Assembly: GCA_036346405.1 (NCBI GenBank)
Contig: CM070553.1
Span: forward strand, 71,265,686-71,329,685
Length of the DNA stretch: 64,000 nt
From: Phyllostachys edulis
Lineage: Eukaryota; Streptophyta; Magnoliopsida; Poales; Poaceae
Direction of reading: 5' to 3'
Positions 23,023 through 36,228 of the stretch are shown piece by piece. The notes beneath the pieces were generated by a model that was not told where the DNA came from, did no database searches, and saw nothing but the letters and a program-made list of their open reading frames with translations. The number at the start of each line of letters is the position of its first letter. Positions within the stretch are counted from its first letter, which is position 1. Both the position numbers and the translations under genes were made by a program.

Positions 23023-25535
23023 TGTGAGGATCCCGATTTATTTAACTTGTACGCTTAGTTATTCATTGACTTTAGCATCATAAACAAAATAACCCGTGTC
23101 TTCGAGATATGTATACTTCCCAGAAATACAGTATACACACTCCTTTACAAAATTATACATCAATCTCATACAAAACATAGAACCAAAGCACGAGCTAGAT
23201 TAAATAAAAGACATACATAATATAGAGTTATTACAAAAGGGGCCGACCGGCCAAATAACAACTAAGGAAGATAAATAACAGCGGAAGCAAAAGCCATAAG
23301 ATGGCAATAAACAAAGACATACGGTTTGCCTAAAGCCCACAAGGCAACCTACTGGGCCGCCAAACTAATCGTCCTATCCACAGCACATCTCACAAAAGTG
23401 GGGCTCTTGGGGCTCCACCTCCTCTGCAACAAATTAATTAAGCAAAGCAAATGAGTACAAAAATGTACTCGCAAGACTTACGTGTAGAGTAACAGGCTTA
23501 TACATATGCTACATGCAAGCTTCTTTAAGTGGAGGCTGTAGGTTGTTTTCGGCATAAAACAAGTTTTCATTTGCAATAATTAAATAGATTCAAAGCAGTT
23601 TTGTAATTCATTTTTAATTTGCAAGTAAAAGCGAGACAACAACATAATAACAATAGGTAGATGACAACAACAATCCTGGAAGTGACTAACCAAATAGTCA
23701 CCACAACAATAGCATGAATTACCCATTCATACCACCCATGTCAAGTTTTAATTAAAGGTTGTAGTCTAATTCTTGCGGGAAATAACCAAGCGTGTCTATA
23801 ACCTAGGACGAGGCTATTCGAATAGATTTAACCCTGCAGGGGTGTACCAATGTACCCACACGCCAGATGGCCTTTTCGCCACATGATTAAGCACACTTCC
23901 TTTGGTATGCCAGCACGGCTAAGTCCTACGAGACATTTCCAATGGATAATGCTAATTAAGAGCCGCGACAACCCAAAGGGTAGGATATACCGGCCCTGTC
24001 TAAGCAACTGCGAGTGCTCCCAATCCCTTTAAAAATATTTTAACCACCATCGACTCATAATTAACACCCCCCAAAGTACTTAGTCAAGAGAGGTCCCATA
24101 TCCCCCTCGTGTGGTTAGCACACAAAATTACTTGGATCAATGGCGCAAGTAATTCGGTCCTTGGGGACTTAGGCACCATTCCACACACCATGAGATCACA
24201 CCAACACCCATTGTGCCCAAGTCAAATAGTTTTCATTTTCAGTTTTGTTTGACTTTACAAATTAACAAAGCACAAGTGTCGGACATAATGGAATAATAAT
24301 TAGATTTGTGTGATCAAGATCATCGACTAAGTCGATGACCGCCTAATTCTACCGTAATCTAAGTATTTCTAAGCAATACCAACACGTGATCTACTAAGCG
24401 ACGAGAGCTCATCCAACGAGCTCTACATCACAGCAAGATATTCCTAGGTTTAGTAGTAGAGAATGAACATTTACCTACAGAGTATGCTTCTATGGGATCA
24501 ACTAATCGATAACCATTTAACAATAAAATAGAGCATGCATACATAGAAGTTAAACAAAGTATTAGACTTTAAAAGTAATGGGATTAAATATGATCAAACT
24601 GCTTGCCTTACTAGAGCTGTTCACTATGCTGCAAAGGTTCGCTCACGGGATCAACGCACTCGTTGGCACCTAACGAAAAAGCGATAAAGAACCGATAAGA
24701 ATGACGAAAACCGAAAAGGCTCAACAGCAAACTTTCTCCAAATGCTCTGAAATTTTTACAGCAGAAAGAGCATGATTTTTAAAGAATTTATCAATAAGAA
24801 CCAATTGATTTGGATTCTTAATGCAAAAGTTATGGCCAAAACAAATCTGCTCAGCCTGAAAATTGCTGGATAATTCAAATCGGTTACTGTTCATTCGAAT
24901 TAAATTCCCTAGTACAATTTTCCAAAGAGGTGTTGCACCTGGGATTTTTATGGTAAATCAAACACCTCATGAGATGAATAACACAATTGAGTTCACTTCA
25001 TTTGGAGCTATGATGCATGTTTTATGATTTTTCAAAGACATGCAAAAGAGCATAAGTAAAATGCAACCACAATTCTTTTGAAAACAGTGACATGCCTAAA
25101 TCCTATTCTCCCATTTAGTACACTAATAGAGGAAACCAACAAAGTTGGATTCACTCAAAAAGGATCTATAGATAATTACTTATGCATTTTACAAGTTAAT
25201 TGTAAATTTTGGAGCAACATTAAAAGTCTATTTCTAAACCAATTTGCAAATCCATTTTCTGGAGCCGAAATGAGCTCACAACCATTTTTATATTAAAGCT
25301 CAGTTCAAACCAGAGCTACCAAAATTTGAATCAACTCAAATGGAGCTAAAATGAAATAGTTATGCATTTTCAAAGTTCATTACCTTTTTCAGTTTGCAAA
25401 TAAATCCATCGGGAGTTTTCTAAAACCAATATGACGTGGACGAACCTGGGCCGTTGATCCTGGATCGGACGGCCCAAGACCTGCCGACAACGCGTGCTCG
25501 CGCCCGCGCAGATCCAACGAACATGGGCCACACTG
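23023..25535 (-). mobile_element. Truncated Tekay-type LTR, minus strand
   Basis: Beginning TGTGAGGATCCC, this is the reverse complement of the LTR end at 9550-12063, and it runs for about 2.5 kb in the same order. Homology stops near 25535, so the 5' half of the LTR with the minisatellite is missing. No target duplication could be found. It lies between the 5' ends of the FKBP and caleosin genes. Confidence 0.85.
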
Positions 25536-26472
25536 CAAAGAAACTTTGGTCGGAAACGCGAGGCGGCGAGAAGCCGGAGAAACCGTTTTCTTCCAATTAG
25601 CTTGTGTCGATAGCGGTGCATGTGAGATCCGCCTTCATACGACGGCATATACGTCGCGTTTACATTGCAAGCGCCATTGCCGTACCTTCGGTTTTGACGG
25701 CGTCGGGCGCTTGCAACGTAAATCCCCTGCCTCAAGGAAAGCAAACGGATGCGAAACATAGTACAGAAAAATAAAAGGAGGGTTTACTTCCGCGCAGCGG
25801 GATGATCGTCACACCCGCTCATACGAAAAAAAAATCTAACAAATCCGAGCTGCTCGCGAGTCCCTCGTCCACCCCAACCGCTCATCTCCCCTTCCAACTG
25901 CCCACCACTTCCCCTCCACGATCTCACCCCTTGATATCGCTTCCGCCCCACATCTCCGGTCGAGCACTACCGTCGCCATCGACGCGCGGAGGTGCTAGTG
26001 GGGAAGGAAGATGGAGGTGACGGCGGTGGGTCTAGAGAAGAGGGGGAGGGAGGCGAGAGGGACAGAAGTGGAGAGGGTGGCAATGGAGGAAGGGGAAAGG
26101 GGACAGGCGGCGGAGGCTCGTTACGTCAGCCCGCATTGGCAGTGGCTTGAGCCCTGGTCTCTCTTTCGCTTCATATCTCTGATCGGCTACTACCGTCGCC
26201 ATCGATGCTTTCATCAGAAATTAATGTTTACTGCATAGTTTAGGATCCTAGATATATCTCAGCTTTTTTTAAGAACTCTATTGTAACGCATAAGCGCTGG
26301 CTGTGTTTCGGTTGGCGAGGCGACGCGGCTGGCGCCGCGCACGCGACAGATACCAGTCCGCCACCCACAAGGCCACAAGCCATCGCAACTGTCGTCTCTT
26401 TTTCCCTTCTCCCAGCCACCTTCGCATCCCCACTCTCTCTGTGTGACTCTCTCTCTCGCCTCGTCAATCTCC
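25536..26472. other. Upstream region of the caleosin gene, no gene seen
   Basis: Single-copy-looking sequence with a strong inverted repeat at 25659-25722 and a GC-rich stretch at 25860-26200. A CT-rich leader at 26395-26465 precedes the caleosin ATG. Open frames here are short and lack recognisable domains. It probably contains the caleosin promoter. Confidence 0.5.
25659..25722. repeat. Two-tier inverted repeat (hairpin)
   Basis: A 17-bp arm at 25659-25675 pairs with 25706-25722 with one mismatch. Inside it GCCGT (25679-25683) pairs with ACGGC (25697-25701). The whole could fold as a 64-base stem-loop. It may be a MITE remnant or simply a chance structure. Confidence 0.75.
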
Positions 26473-29400
26473 ATGGCCTCCAAATCTGCGGACACTGCAG
26501 GTGAGTCCCCTAGCCCCCAAGAAGCAAGAAAGGGGAGATCCACCTACCATGGCTCTGCACGCGCTCTGCGGCACATCTTTTATGCTTTTAGCCACTGTGC
26601 TTACTCTCCATGCGTTGCTTCTAGGGAGCAGCAGCGAGTCCACGGCGGAGGTGTACAGCTCCGAGATGACGCCGCTGCAGAAGCACGTGGCCTTCATCGA
26701 CAGGAACAAGGACGGCGTCATCTACCCCTCCGAGACCTACGAAGGTGACCGGCCACCAATATCTCATCTCATCTAGATAGATATTATCTCTTGCAATCTG
26801 TCTGGAACACCGGAATTTCGCAGATTTCCCGCAAGAATCCGAACAGTTCCTTCAGGACTCGCGATTTTTTTTTCCTTTCGAGACGGCGTGAATATCTTGT
26901 CCGTGAGATCGGCATGTGATCCTGAGGACTGATAAGGGTGTTTGTTTGCTTGTGGATTGTTGCCTTGCAGGGTTCCGCGCGATCGGGTGCGGAGTCGCGC
27001 TGTCAGCCGCCAGCGCCGTCTTCATCAACGGCTTTCTCGGACCCAAGACGATACCGGTATGCGTAATTTTGTCTCTCTCTCTCTGAACGATGGAAATGTA
27101 TACACTGTTCTACTGTTCTTAGTGTATGCCAAAACTTGGATTGCTTTTTGCGTAGTTGTTTTCTGATTCTTCAGAGCTGTTTGGGTCAATTTGGAGTTGC
27201 TCAGTTGGTTCACAAGATTTCAGTAGATGAACAGAACACAAACTAGAAAGATGCTAAGGTCGTTTGCCATTTATTTACCGTTTCATTCACAAGTGAGTTT
27301 GCTATGTAGGGATGAATATCCTGGTAGCTATGCCCATTTAGGAACAAACATCCTAACTGCTGGATGAAAAAACATATTCCTAACGTGAGGATATGTTCAT
27401 GCCAACGCATATTGCAACTGGAAAGACGTCCCCTTCTTTTTCAGTAAAACAGGCAGAAAGCAATTAAAGCTATTCGGGGGCGTGTGTTACAGATGCAGAG
27501 ATGCTACATGCTAATGCATTGCTGTTGTGATTTGCGAACACTGAACAAAGTAGAGTCACGCCTTTCGGTGGATCTCTTTTCAATTGGACTTCGAAACCGT
27601 GATATGAATGGGGATTGATTCAGGTGTAAAGATCGTTCCTGATGCTGACTTGTTTTCTATTATTCCCGTGTGACTACAGGAGAACGAGAAGACTCCACCT
27701 TTCAAGTTCCCCATTTACGTAAAGAACATCCACAAAGGCAAGCATGGAAGCGATTCAGGCGTGTACGATGCTCATGGAAGGTAAGCTATCATATTACTAC
27801 TATATAGCCATCACCATCCATGTCGTGTGAAACATTAGGACAGATCATGCCACTAACGCAAGAATCTAGTTTTTTTTTATTAGAGTTAATCACTTCTGAT
27901 TGCACTTACTCAAGATAAGGTAAACTAAACAAGTAGCCAACCGTAAAGTAACGCGAAGACGGAGATGTGACTTGCTAAACAAAACAAAAGAATAGTGCCA
28001 CTTTTATGATGTACGGTTATCAAACAACCTCTTGATATGAAGAGAAGATAGAGAATAGTGCTATGTTGTCTTCGTATGAAGAGAAGGTTAAAGAATAGTG
28101 CTATGTTGTCTTCGTTCTTTTGCCCTTTGTCTAAACTCTGAAACAAGTGATGCCACAGTGCCAAACTCAACAATTACGTACTTCTCAATGTGAGACGCAT
28201 GATACGTTTAAAACAAATGTGAGACGCATGACATAGAAGTATTGCTGAAATGTGGCTGTGGCATCGACTAAAGTTTAATGTGAAACACATATATAGGGTC
28301 AAAAAATATTTCCCAAGATGACCGGATCGCGGCAACATGTATCAGTTTTTTAGGACCAGGATTTGGATTAGGCCATCTCCAACGCAGGTGCTTAGAAGGA
28401 AAACCCGCTTTTCATTGCCACGTAAGACAACTATAAGTGCTTAAAAAGTAGAAACATTGCTTGGCTAGGAGTCGATGCTTAGGAATTGCTCTGCTTGTAA
28501 CCGTCTATTCAGCCATTGCAAAGAGAACTAACTAAGCACCAGTAAGAAGAATACTTGCATTCGAGAGTTAGGCTCTTATATGAATGCTTGGTTACATGGC
28601 ATACTTCTTTTTTCTAAGCAGCTCTTGGCGATGCCCTTAGTTAATGCTAAGATGCGGTTAGAAAGTTGAAGTGTAGACAAACGAAACCATCCAGCTCTGA
28701 GTTGGTCTAAGTTTTATAGGACCAATGCATTTGAGTATGCTGCCACCATGTAGGAAAGTCCAACTATTTATAAATGGCACTATCCAATTCTAATTTTAAA
28801 AAGGAAGACAGTAATACAACTCTTAAGGCATTGGCTGTCCCTGTTATTACTTTCTTACACTAGTTACTGCCTTCGTTCTTTTTTACTTAACATTTTTTGA
28901 CTTTTTACGGTCTCCGAGATACGACTTTGGCCGCTACTTTTTATAACTTTACCTTAAGATGTACTAATAAAATTATGAAAGTATTTTTAACGATAAATCT
29001 AATGATATTAGATTGGCTATAATTTTCACGTAGTCAATCTAATGATATAACTCTAGAAAGTTTGACGGGCGCGTAGTATTTGATTGTTTCAGTAAGACAA
29101 AAACAACAGCACGTCTTATCTAGAGGTATAAAAATAATGCACTAGACTAACATGGCTGCAGATTTGCTAACTTTACAATATGTCAATTTGCAGGTTTGTT
29201 CCAGAAAAGTTTGAGGAGATTTTTAAGAAGCATGCCCACACTAGGCCTGATGCCCTGACAGGCAAAGAGCTGCAGGAGATGCTTCAAGGAAACAGGGAGC
29301 CTAAAGATTTCAAAGGACGGTAGGTTTTCATCTGGAGTTAGGAACAATGGAAAAATGTAATTAGTGATCTTTTGAGCTCAATTTTTGGGGAAAATTGCAG

Positions 29401-29557
29401 GGTGGGTGGCTTCACAGAGTGGAAAGTGTTGTACTCCCTCTGCAAAGACAAGGAAGGATTTCTTCACAAGGACACTGTCAGGGCAGTCTATGATGGTAGC
29501 CTGTTTCTAAAGTTGGAGGAAGAGAAGAAACATGCTAAGGAGTCCGCTAAGAAATGA
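26473..29557 (+). CDS. Caleosin / peroxygenase, six exons, intact
   Basis: Exons 26473-26500, 26625-26744, 26971-27056, 27680-27780, 29194-29319 and 29401-29557 join with GT/AG borders to 618 bases, 205 aa plus stop. The protein has the single caleosin EF-hand ([12 protein letters not shown], about residue 35), a hydrophobic stretch ([15 protein letters not shown]) and the conserved [12 protein letters not shown] segment. It ends [13 protein letters not shown]. The two histidines that bind heme in caleosins (LQKH before the EF-hand and NIHKGKH) are present. Family members use hydroperoxides to oxidise unsaturated fatty acids and sit on lipid bodies or ER. No classical proline knot with PxxxPSPxxP is seen, and the length fits the short class. 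Neighbours show no functional link. Confidence 0.95.
28029..28103. repeat. Short tandem duplication in caleosin intron 4
   Basis: 'GAAGAGAAG.T.A.AGAATAGTGCTATGTTGTCTTCGT' occurs twice in a row, with small differences. Confidence 0.8.
28371..28636. mobile_element. Tourist-like (PIF/Harbinger) MITE in caleosin intron 4
   Basis: The 266-bp element starts GGCCATCTCCAACGCAG and ends CTCTTGGCGATGCCC, imperfect inverted termini that extend to a shared TGCTTAG. It is flanked by TTA at 28368-28370 and 28637-28639, the target duplication expected for this superfamily. No coding capacity. Confidence 0.8.
28866..29077. mobile_element. Possible Stowaway-like MITE, degraded
   Basis: TACTGCCTTCGTTC near 28866 resembles the CTCCCTCCGT start of Stowaway elements, and the stretch ends near GGGCGCGTAGTA. 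The interior is AT-rich. The termini are too degraded to be sure. Confidence 0.4.
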
Positions 29558-30545
29558 TAAGAACATCCTGGATACCCTCTTATTTGTGATTGTTGTGTGC
29601 AAGTATCTGTAAATTATGGTGTGTGTGTGGGGATCAGTAAATTAACACTGTTTTTGATTCCGTGTGTTTGTTGATTCATCTTTCCTGTAATGAAAATTGA
29701 GAGCCTGTTTGTACAGATGTTGCAATTGTTTACTAGTTGTGGTGTGCGACTGAATTAGTAAATGTGATAGCTAGCCTCACAAACAGCTGACTTGATGATT
29801 CAAACTCATTTTTTATTCATTCCTTTGTTTTCAGTTTTATAAGTTCGTCAGCTCCTAGTCTGTTGAGCAGCTAATATAATTTTTTAGAGACATAGCAACT
29901 AGTAGAATTTTTTAGAAACATAGCAGCTAGTACTATGATGCACGGACACGGATACGTTGACACGACACCGATACAGGGATTCGTTATTTTTCCAAAAATA
30001 CCGATACGGCTATATATATTTAAATAATAAGAATAAATTACATATATGTATTATTTTTTTTGTTTCTTCGTACTTGCCAAATTGAGAATAAATTACATAT
30101 ATGTATTATTTTTTTTGTTTCTTCGTACTTGCCAAATTGAAATAATATAAAGTGTAAAGTAAACTCGAAATATATACCTCTCAAAGATGACCCTCGCCTC
30201 TTCATTCTTCTTACAGTCAATTCATGAATCATAATATGTTCAATTGTTCATATGAATATCATTTCTAGAAATCAAAATTCCATTAACCTGGGAAAAAAAG
30301 TAATACGATCAGCAAGTCTACAAAAATAACATGTATATTTGATTCTTGAACAATCAAAGCAATAGAGCAACAACAATTGATAATTGATAAACAATAAAAA
30401 TTAACAAGTAGCCAAGTTCAAACATAGAAACTTAAATACAGGGTTCAACCAAAAGTAAGTAGCCATTAGCCAACATAGGAGTGGTTCAACTTAAATTACA
30501 TAACAAACTCAAATTCCAGTGGCAAGGCTAATTAAAAGACAACAT
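29558..30545. other. Downstream of caleosin; 55-bp tandem duplication; possible hAT end
   Basis: The caleosin 3' untranslated region is followed by AT-rich sequence. A perfect tandem duplication of 55 bp lies at 30030-30084 and 30085-30139. 'GCACGGACACGGATACGTTGAC' near 29940 may belong to the terminus of the adjacent hAT relic. No gene is seen. Confidence 0.5.
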
Positions 30546-30549
30546 GAGA

Positions 30550-32165
30550 CTCTTAGACTTCAAATTTATCCTCATTTTCTTCTTGGGTCATCACAGTAGA
30601 CTTATCTTCAAACAACGCACTCTCCAACTCTGGTTCTTCAAGAGAGAGCTGAGCAACTTCTAGAATGCCAACACCAGTTAGAGATTCAAAGCTATCTCCT
30701 CCCACACCCCACATTCTAGTTGCCCTTGTTTTATATGCTTCTGTTCTTCTTGATAGAAGTCTTAAATTGTTATGAACACATACCAAATTTTTCAGCATGC
30801 TCAGGAGTTAATTTGTTTCTTTTCATGCTATTGATGAAGCTATATGTGCTCTAGTTTTTTTACAACAAGAAGATGAGGCCAGTTAGTTAACCAATTTGAG
30901 AGCTAAACTTTGCAACACATGAATGGATTGTCCATGATTTGCCCCATAAATTCATTGGATCAAGGATCCATATGTCATAAATAGAATCAAAGTCATTGAA
31001 TTCTCCAGAACAAGTGAAAAATCTTGCATATTCTTTTTTCACTTTCTTAAAATCTTCAAGTACATGGAAGAACTTTTTGAAGCACTTCATTCTCATTTGT
31101 GAAATCTCAAGATCCTTGTGTGGGGGTACACGGCCAACACCAACACCTTCTTGACTGATCCACTTCTTACTATAATACCTACAAACAAAAACGGATTAGA
31201 CCTTTGTGAAAAGTAAAATTGAAATGTTAGCAAAAGCAAAGGAAGATTTATAGTTCACCTTGGATTAAGTGAATATGCCAAACAATGGAGTGGAGTGTTG
31301 CCTTTTGCCCAACGATCAACTAATATGCTTTGAACAACCGAGTAAAAGGTGGACTCCTCATTGTCTTCCTTACCTTCATGCCTATATATCACTTTCTTTA
31401 CATTCTCAATCATTGTATTCCACATCTCATAAATCAGATGAAGGCATGATGTGTCGGTGTTCGCCACATGTATCATTTCATGGATTGGCTTAGTGAATTC
31501 AACAATGTAGTTCACCTTGTCCCACCACACTTCATTGAGTACTATGTCTATAATGGTTTGTTCTATCCCTCTATTGTCATCTCTATATGTCTCTCATTTG
31601 TCACTAATCACCAAGTTTTGGAGAGCCCTCTTAACCATGCAAAACCGCTTCAACATAACCACAACTAAGACAAACCTCGTTTCAGCAACAACAAGTAACT
31701 TCAGCTTGCTAAACTCATTGAACATTGATAGCCTCATGCCATGGTTTATTATAAAATTCTTGATCATATTAGCATCTGCAACAATCTCAGTTATCCAATG
31801 GCACTCATCAAAGATTAATTCTTCTTCATCAGTTCTTGGCATTTTAGCAGCACAAATACTCTTGAGAGCAAGATTGAGAATATGAACAACACAAGGAGTC
31901 CAAAAAATGTGAGTGTACTTCTGTTGAACAATCAAACCCACACCTTTACAATTTGTAGCATTGTCAGTGATGACTTGGACAACACTTCTTGCACCCACTT
32001 CTTCAATAACAGCAATCAACTTCTCAGAAATGTACTCCTTTGTCTTCACCTTGCCTTCAGCATTGATAGCTCACAAGAACATCGATGCACCCTCAGAAAT
32101 AGCGAGAAAGTTAATGAGAGGTTGCCTTTGCGCATCTAACCATCCCTCTGAACAAATGGTGACAC
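30550..32165 (-). pseudogene. hAT transposase relic (DUF659 to C-terminal dimerisation region)
   Basis: Minus-strand fragments in order: GVTICSEGWLDAQRQPLINF (DUF659, near 32150), VVQVITDNATNCKGVG, MWWDKVNYIVEF near 31530, WILDPMNLWGK near 30950, and the hAT C-terminal dimerisation end with VHNNLRLLSRR near 30770, stopping at 30553. The N-terminal BED zinc finger is missing. A TGA at 32073-32071 interrupts FL-AIN (probably CGA to TGA), and frame breaks occur between fragments. The intact protein would be an Ac-like transposase. Confidence 0.85.
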
Positions 32166-35100
32166 CCTTTTATAGGTGTGGGCGGCAACCGAGTGGGTAC
32201 GACACGACGGGGAGGTCGGCAACGGTTTTGGCCGGCATTGATGGTGTGCACCGGTGAGGGGAAATGACAAAGCTTGAATGCTTGCAGTAGTGGGGTGTTG
32301 ATGGTGCGCATTGATGGCGGGGCACGATGTGGGCGGCACGATACTCAGTCGAATAGAGCAAGTGTCGAGAGGAAGAAGAAGAAGAAGAAAGGGAGAAGAA
32401 AGAAGGAAAGAAGAAAGAGGGAAGATGGGCCAGTGGGCTGGGGAAAGAATGAGCTCGACCCAAAGCAAAGTGGATTTTTGTCGGACCCGGATTCCGAGAA
32501 TCCAAATACTCTGTGGAAACACTGTGCTATTCCCTGGATCAGTAGATAGCACTCACATGCACATTGTTGAATCGACCATACAAGTCGTGAACTAGCACAA
32601 GTATATTACAACACAAAGTAACATAGACCTCATCGAGTCGAGTTTTACAAAAGGGGCCACGCAAGGCCAACTTGATTACATTACATGAAGATAACGAAAT
32701 CTACAGCGGAAGCAAAAAGGGGAGGTAGGGCTCATCTCACACAGGCAAGCGACTAGGGTGACCCGTGTACGACGGATATTAACCAAGAGCTGGATAATAT
32801 CGGTTGTACGCGAGTACCAACGAGTCTACTTAGACTGGGCAAGACCTAAGCTACAGAACTAAACTACTCCTCGTCATTTCCTTGTCCATCATCTTCGGGG
32901 CCTTCGTAGAAAGCGTAGTCTCCTTCGTCTTCATTATCTGAAGGATTTGGGGAGAGGAGCGAGAATGAGCACTACTACCGTGCTCGCGAGCCAACACACA
33001 ATGCAATAATATACATGCAGGGTTAAACAAAGATGGCTCGGTTCTTTTATTTGCGAAAGCAAGCTTTTCAAATATCATACTTACAAAATCCTATCACTTA
33101 GCATTTTAACAAATTGTAGTTTTATTAAAGAGAGTAATGTGCAATAATTAATAACAGTAGAGGTTCCATCCGTCGGAACTCTACACATGCATCTTTTCAA
33201 TTGGAGCTACCTCCAATGACCACACCCATTGAGCTTGAAGACTCAGGGAAAAATCAACACGGGGCTAGGTGAGCCCTTCCACCATTTTCATACCACCCAC
33301 AAGGTTTTGAAATAGAACTAACTCAAGTTATGATTCCCATGTCCGCCTTTGACCGTAGGCACGACTGTTTAAACAGTTTTAGACTCTGCAGAGGTTGCAC
33401 ACTTTACCCACAAGAGATAGTCATACCCGTTACCCCACATGATTTCGTAGTCATGTAGTTGGGCGACTGTCACAGTAACCTTTCAAACTATCTTGCCCCT
33501 TCCGTCATCTCACCCATATGGGGTTGCGCCCATACGTTGCGCGGGATCATTGTACACGCAGCGTTGGGTGTAGATTTGGACTACCCACAACATTGGCAAC
33601 CTCACCCATTCAAGCTGGATGTACCGCACACTTGCACATTTTCCCCTTTCTCCACCGTGTGAGACACATTCAGGGTTTAATAATTTTACTAAGCCAAGTA
33701 GCACTTTGCAGACTTGTGGTTGTACTTGTTTAACACGGGAGGTCGTAACAAGATTAAGTCCTTAGGGTTATCTGGGTGGTTCATTCCACAACCAACCATC
33801 CTCGTGCTCCCCGAGCACCCACCGCTTCATCATTCGCCCAGATAGAACTAGCATTTAGGGTTTTTGAGGAGTAAAATCCAATAATTCCACCATTTCAGTC
33901 ATTTCCCCACAATGACTGCCGAAAACCATTTTCATATTTTAAAGGATGATGATTGGGACATTAATGCCCCTAGTACTTAAGCAAGACTAGCATGTCGCTT
34001 AAGTACAGCCTATAACTAGTATTACCATATAGTTACTAGGGTGACAAGGATTAAAGGATTCAAATTATCAAGGATGGCATGTTAATTAATTAATCAATAA
34101 GTGGGTGTTTAACTACCTTAAACTTTAACATACATTTGATTAAAGAAGTAAAGCATGCAATTTTTGATAATTTAAATGGATATAATTTGCATAAAATGTA
34201 GGCTCAAAATGATCAAAGCATTGACTCACCTCGGTTAAAGGCAAGGGGATCTTGATACTCTTGGTCTTGATCAACTTGAGGATCTCCGGCGTCTTCAAAT
34301 CCTAAACGGACGAAAGTACCGGAAAAAGCACAACGGCAAAGAGAGCAAATAAATATACAAGAATACACAAATGAACTTCAAATTGATCAAGTCCTATGCC
34401 ATTAGCAAGATCTTGATTTAACAAATTTTTAGAAATTTATTTCATAATTTTTGGAGCTATAATGGAGGAGAAATGAATTTACGAAGATTAAACGAATTGA
34501 AAGAGAGAGGGGGGGATCCGGTGCACAACACAGTGTAGACCGGTTTACGCCAAGACAGGGGCGGCTGGCTCACGCACAGCTGGCACCGAGGCCCACCGCC
34601 GATGAGAGTGAAGGGGGAGGCTGCGGGTTATTGTGCACGGGGCCCACTGGTCGATGAGTCAAAGGGGGTTAAGACATATTTAAACCGGCTAATCATTGAC
34701 TAGGGATTTAAACACCGTCATTAGGGCTAATGATGAGGGAACAAGAGGCGGTCCAAACAGCCACGCATGAAAGCAAATTGGGCGCTTGTGGCGCTGCGTC
34801 TTGACTCAATGTGGCGCCGGCGGGCTAGGGCACGGTAGGGCGACTTGAGCACGGGAATGGGAAGCTGGTGAGGAAGCGGTGCTAGTGACGGGTTGGCGGC
34901 GCCGAAAGGGTGGACGTCGCCGGTGGCGGGTGGTGAAAAGCGGCGGCTGGAGGCTCGGTGATGGTGGAGAAGGTGTTCTAGTGGTGGTTTGGGCCGGGGA
35001 GGGTGAGCACGGTGTAGCCCTTGGCGAGGCGAAGCCAACGAGCTTGAAGGGGAGGCCGGAGGAGGCTTGTAGGCGGCGACGGGTGCTGCGGAAAGCGACG

Positions 35101-36228
35101 GCCGGAGGCGGGGAAGAAGGGCGATTGCGGCGGCTGTAGTGGCTAATCCTCGAGTGAGTTTGAGGGGAAAGACTCCTGGTGGCCGGGGGCTCACGGTGAC
35201 GGGGTTGGCGGCGCTGGGAGATGGTCGGAGCGGCGAGACGGCGGTGGAGGTGGCGGCAGCCGAAAATGAAAACGAGGGCGGCTTTTGCTTGGTGAACTTA
35301 CCAAACCTCAGGGGTGTCGTGAGGAGCTTAAGGGGGTGCTGAGGGGACTTTATAGGCCATGGAGGAGGAGGAGAGCCAACGAGAGGGAGGTCTTTGGAGT
35401 CGTTGGAGTCGCGCAGTCCCGAGGCGGTGTGGGCGTGGGCGGTTTGCACGCGGAGGGAACAGGGTGAGGGAGCGGGGGAGGCGCTGCGAGGACGAGCGGC
35501 GACTCGGGTGTCCACGCTGACGCGGGCGCGCGCGGCGTGGGCGACAAGACAACGCGAGGGGAGACCGCTTGATCTGGGAGCTCCAGAGCGGTGAGGATCA
35601 GGCGGCGTCTTGCAAGCGGCTACTGAGAAGACAGGGCGAGGGGGAGGCAGCCAGCGCTTGACCCAGGGGAAAGGCGAGAAGAAGATGACCCAGGCGGATG
35701 GCGCGGGCAAGAAGAAAAGGTCGAAGGCCTGGGGGAAAAGCGGCTAGGCCGGGGCAGGCCAGGGAGAAACGGGCCGAGTGGGCCGGAGGAGATGGGCTTG
35801 GCCCAGAGGGGAGATGGGCTGAGCCCGAAAGAGAAGGGAGGCCCAACTCAAAATGGCCTGGCGATTCAAAAGAGGGGGAAACTCCAACTGAATTTAAATT
35901 TTAAATGTTACGGACATTACATTTGAAACACAAACCGAAAAGGAAAGGAATGAAGTTTTTGAAATAGTTTGGTAATTTGAATTACGGCGAAGAACAAAAA
36001 CCAGAACAGTAATTACTATGCGTCGTCCGAAAATGGGACGTTACAATTTTCGGCCTAGAACCGAGATTGAAATTCGGATATTTTTATTTGGTTTTTGGAG
36101 AGAATTTGGTATTTGAATTGGAGTTTAGAAATTTTATTCAGCAGCGAATAAACTTAAAATGAAAACCAACGAATTAAATTAATTAATTTAACTTATTTTT
36201 TTAACTAAATCATTTTTGGGTTGTTACA
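32166..36228 (-). mobile_element. LTR (gypsy-like), minus strand, interrupted by a solo LTR
   Basis: On the minus strand it starts TGTAACAACCC at 36228 and runs to 36046. It resumes at 32478, after the nested solo LTR, and continues through a CT-rich stretch to a TATA-like CCTATAAAAGG at about 32168-32178. It then abuts the hAT relic. The 3' part of this LTR and any internal region are absent. Classification rests on its start and layout only. Confidence 0.55.
32479..36045 (-). mobile_element. Solo LTR, minus strand, TSD ATTTT
   Basis: It reads TGTCGGACCCGG at 32479 and GGGACGTTACA at 36045, that is TGTAACGTCCC...GTCCGACA on its own strand, 3567 bp. It is flanked by ATTTT at 32474-32478 and 36046-36050. 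No internal region is present, so it arose by LTR-LTR recombination. A 327-aa open frame at 34727-35710 lies in its GC-rich part and has no domain support. Confidence 0.88.

Noticed and set aside
25546..25761. 71-codon open frame over the hairpin
   Set aside because: No homology recognised; its content is explained by the inverted repeat.
26259..26721. Minus-strand open frames overlapping the start of the caleosin gene
   Set aside because: They are antisense to a convincing multi-exon gene and carry no domain.
34727..35710. 327-codon open frame on the minus strand
   Set aside because: It falls in the GC-rich part of a solo LTR with clear target duplications, has low-complexity composition and no recognisable domain.
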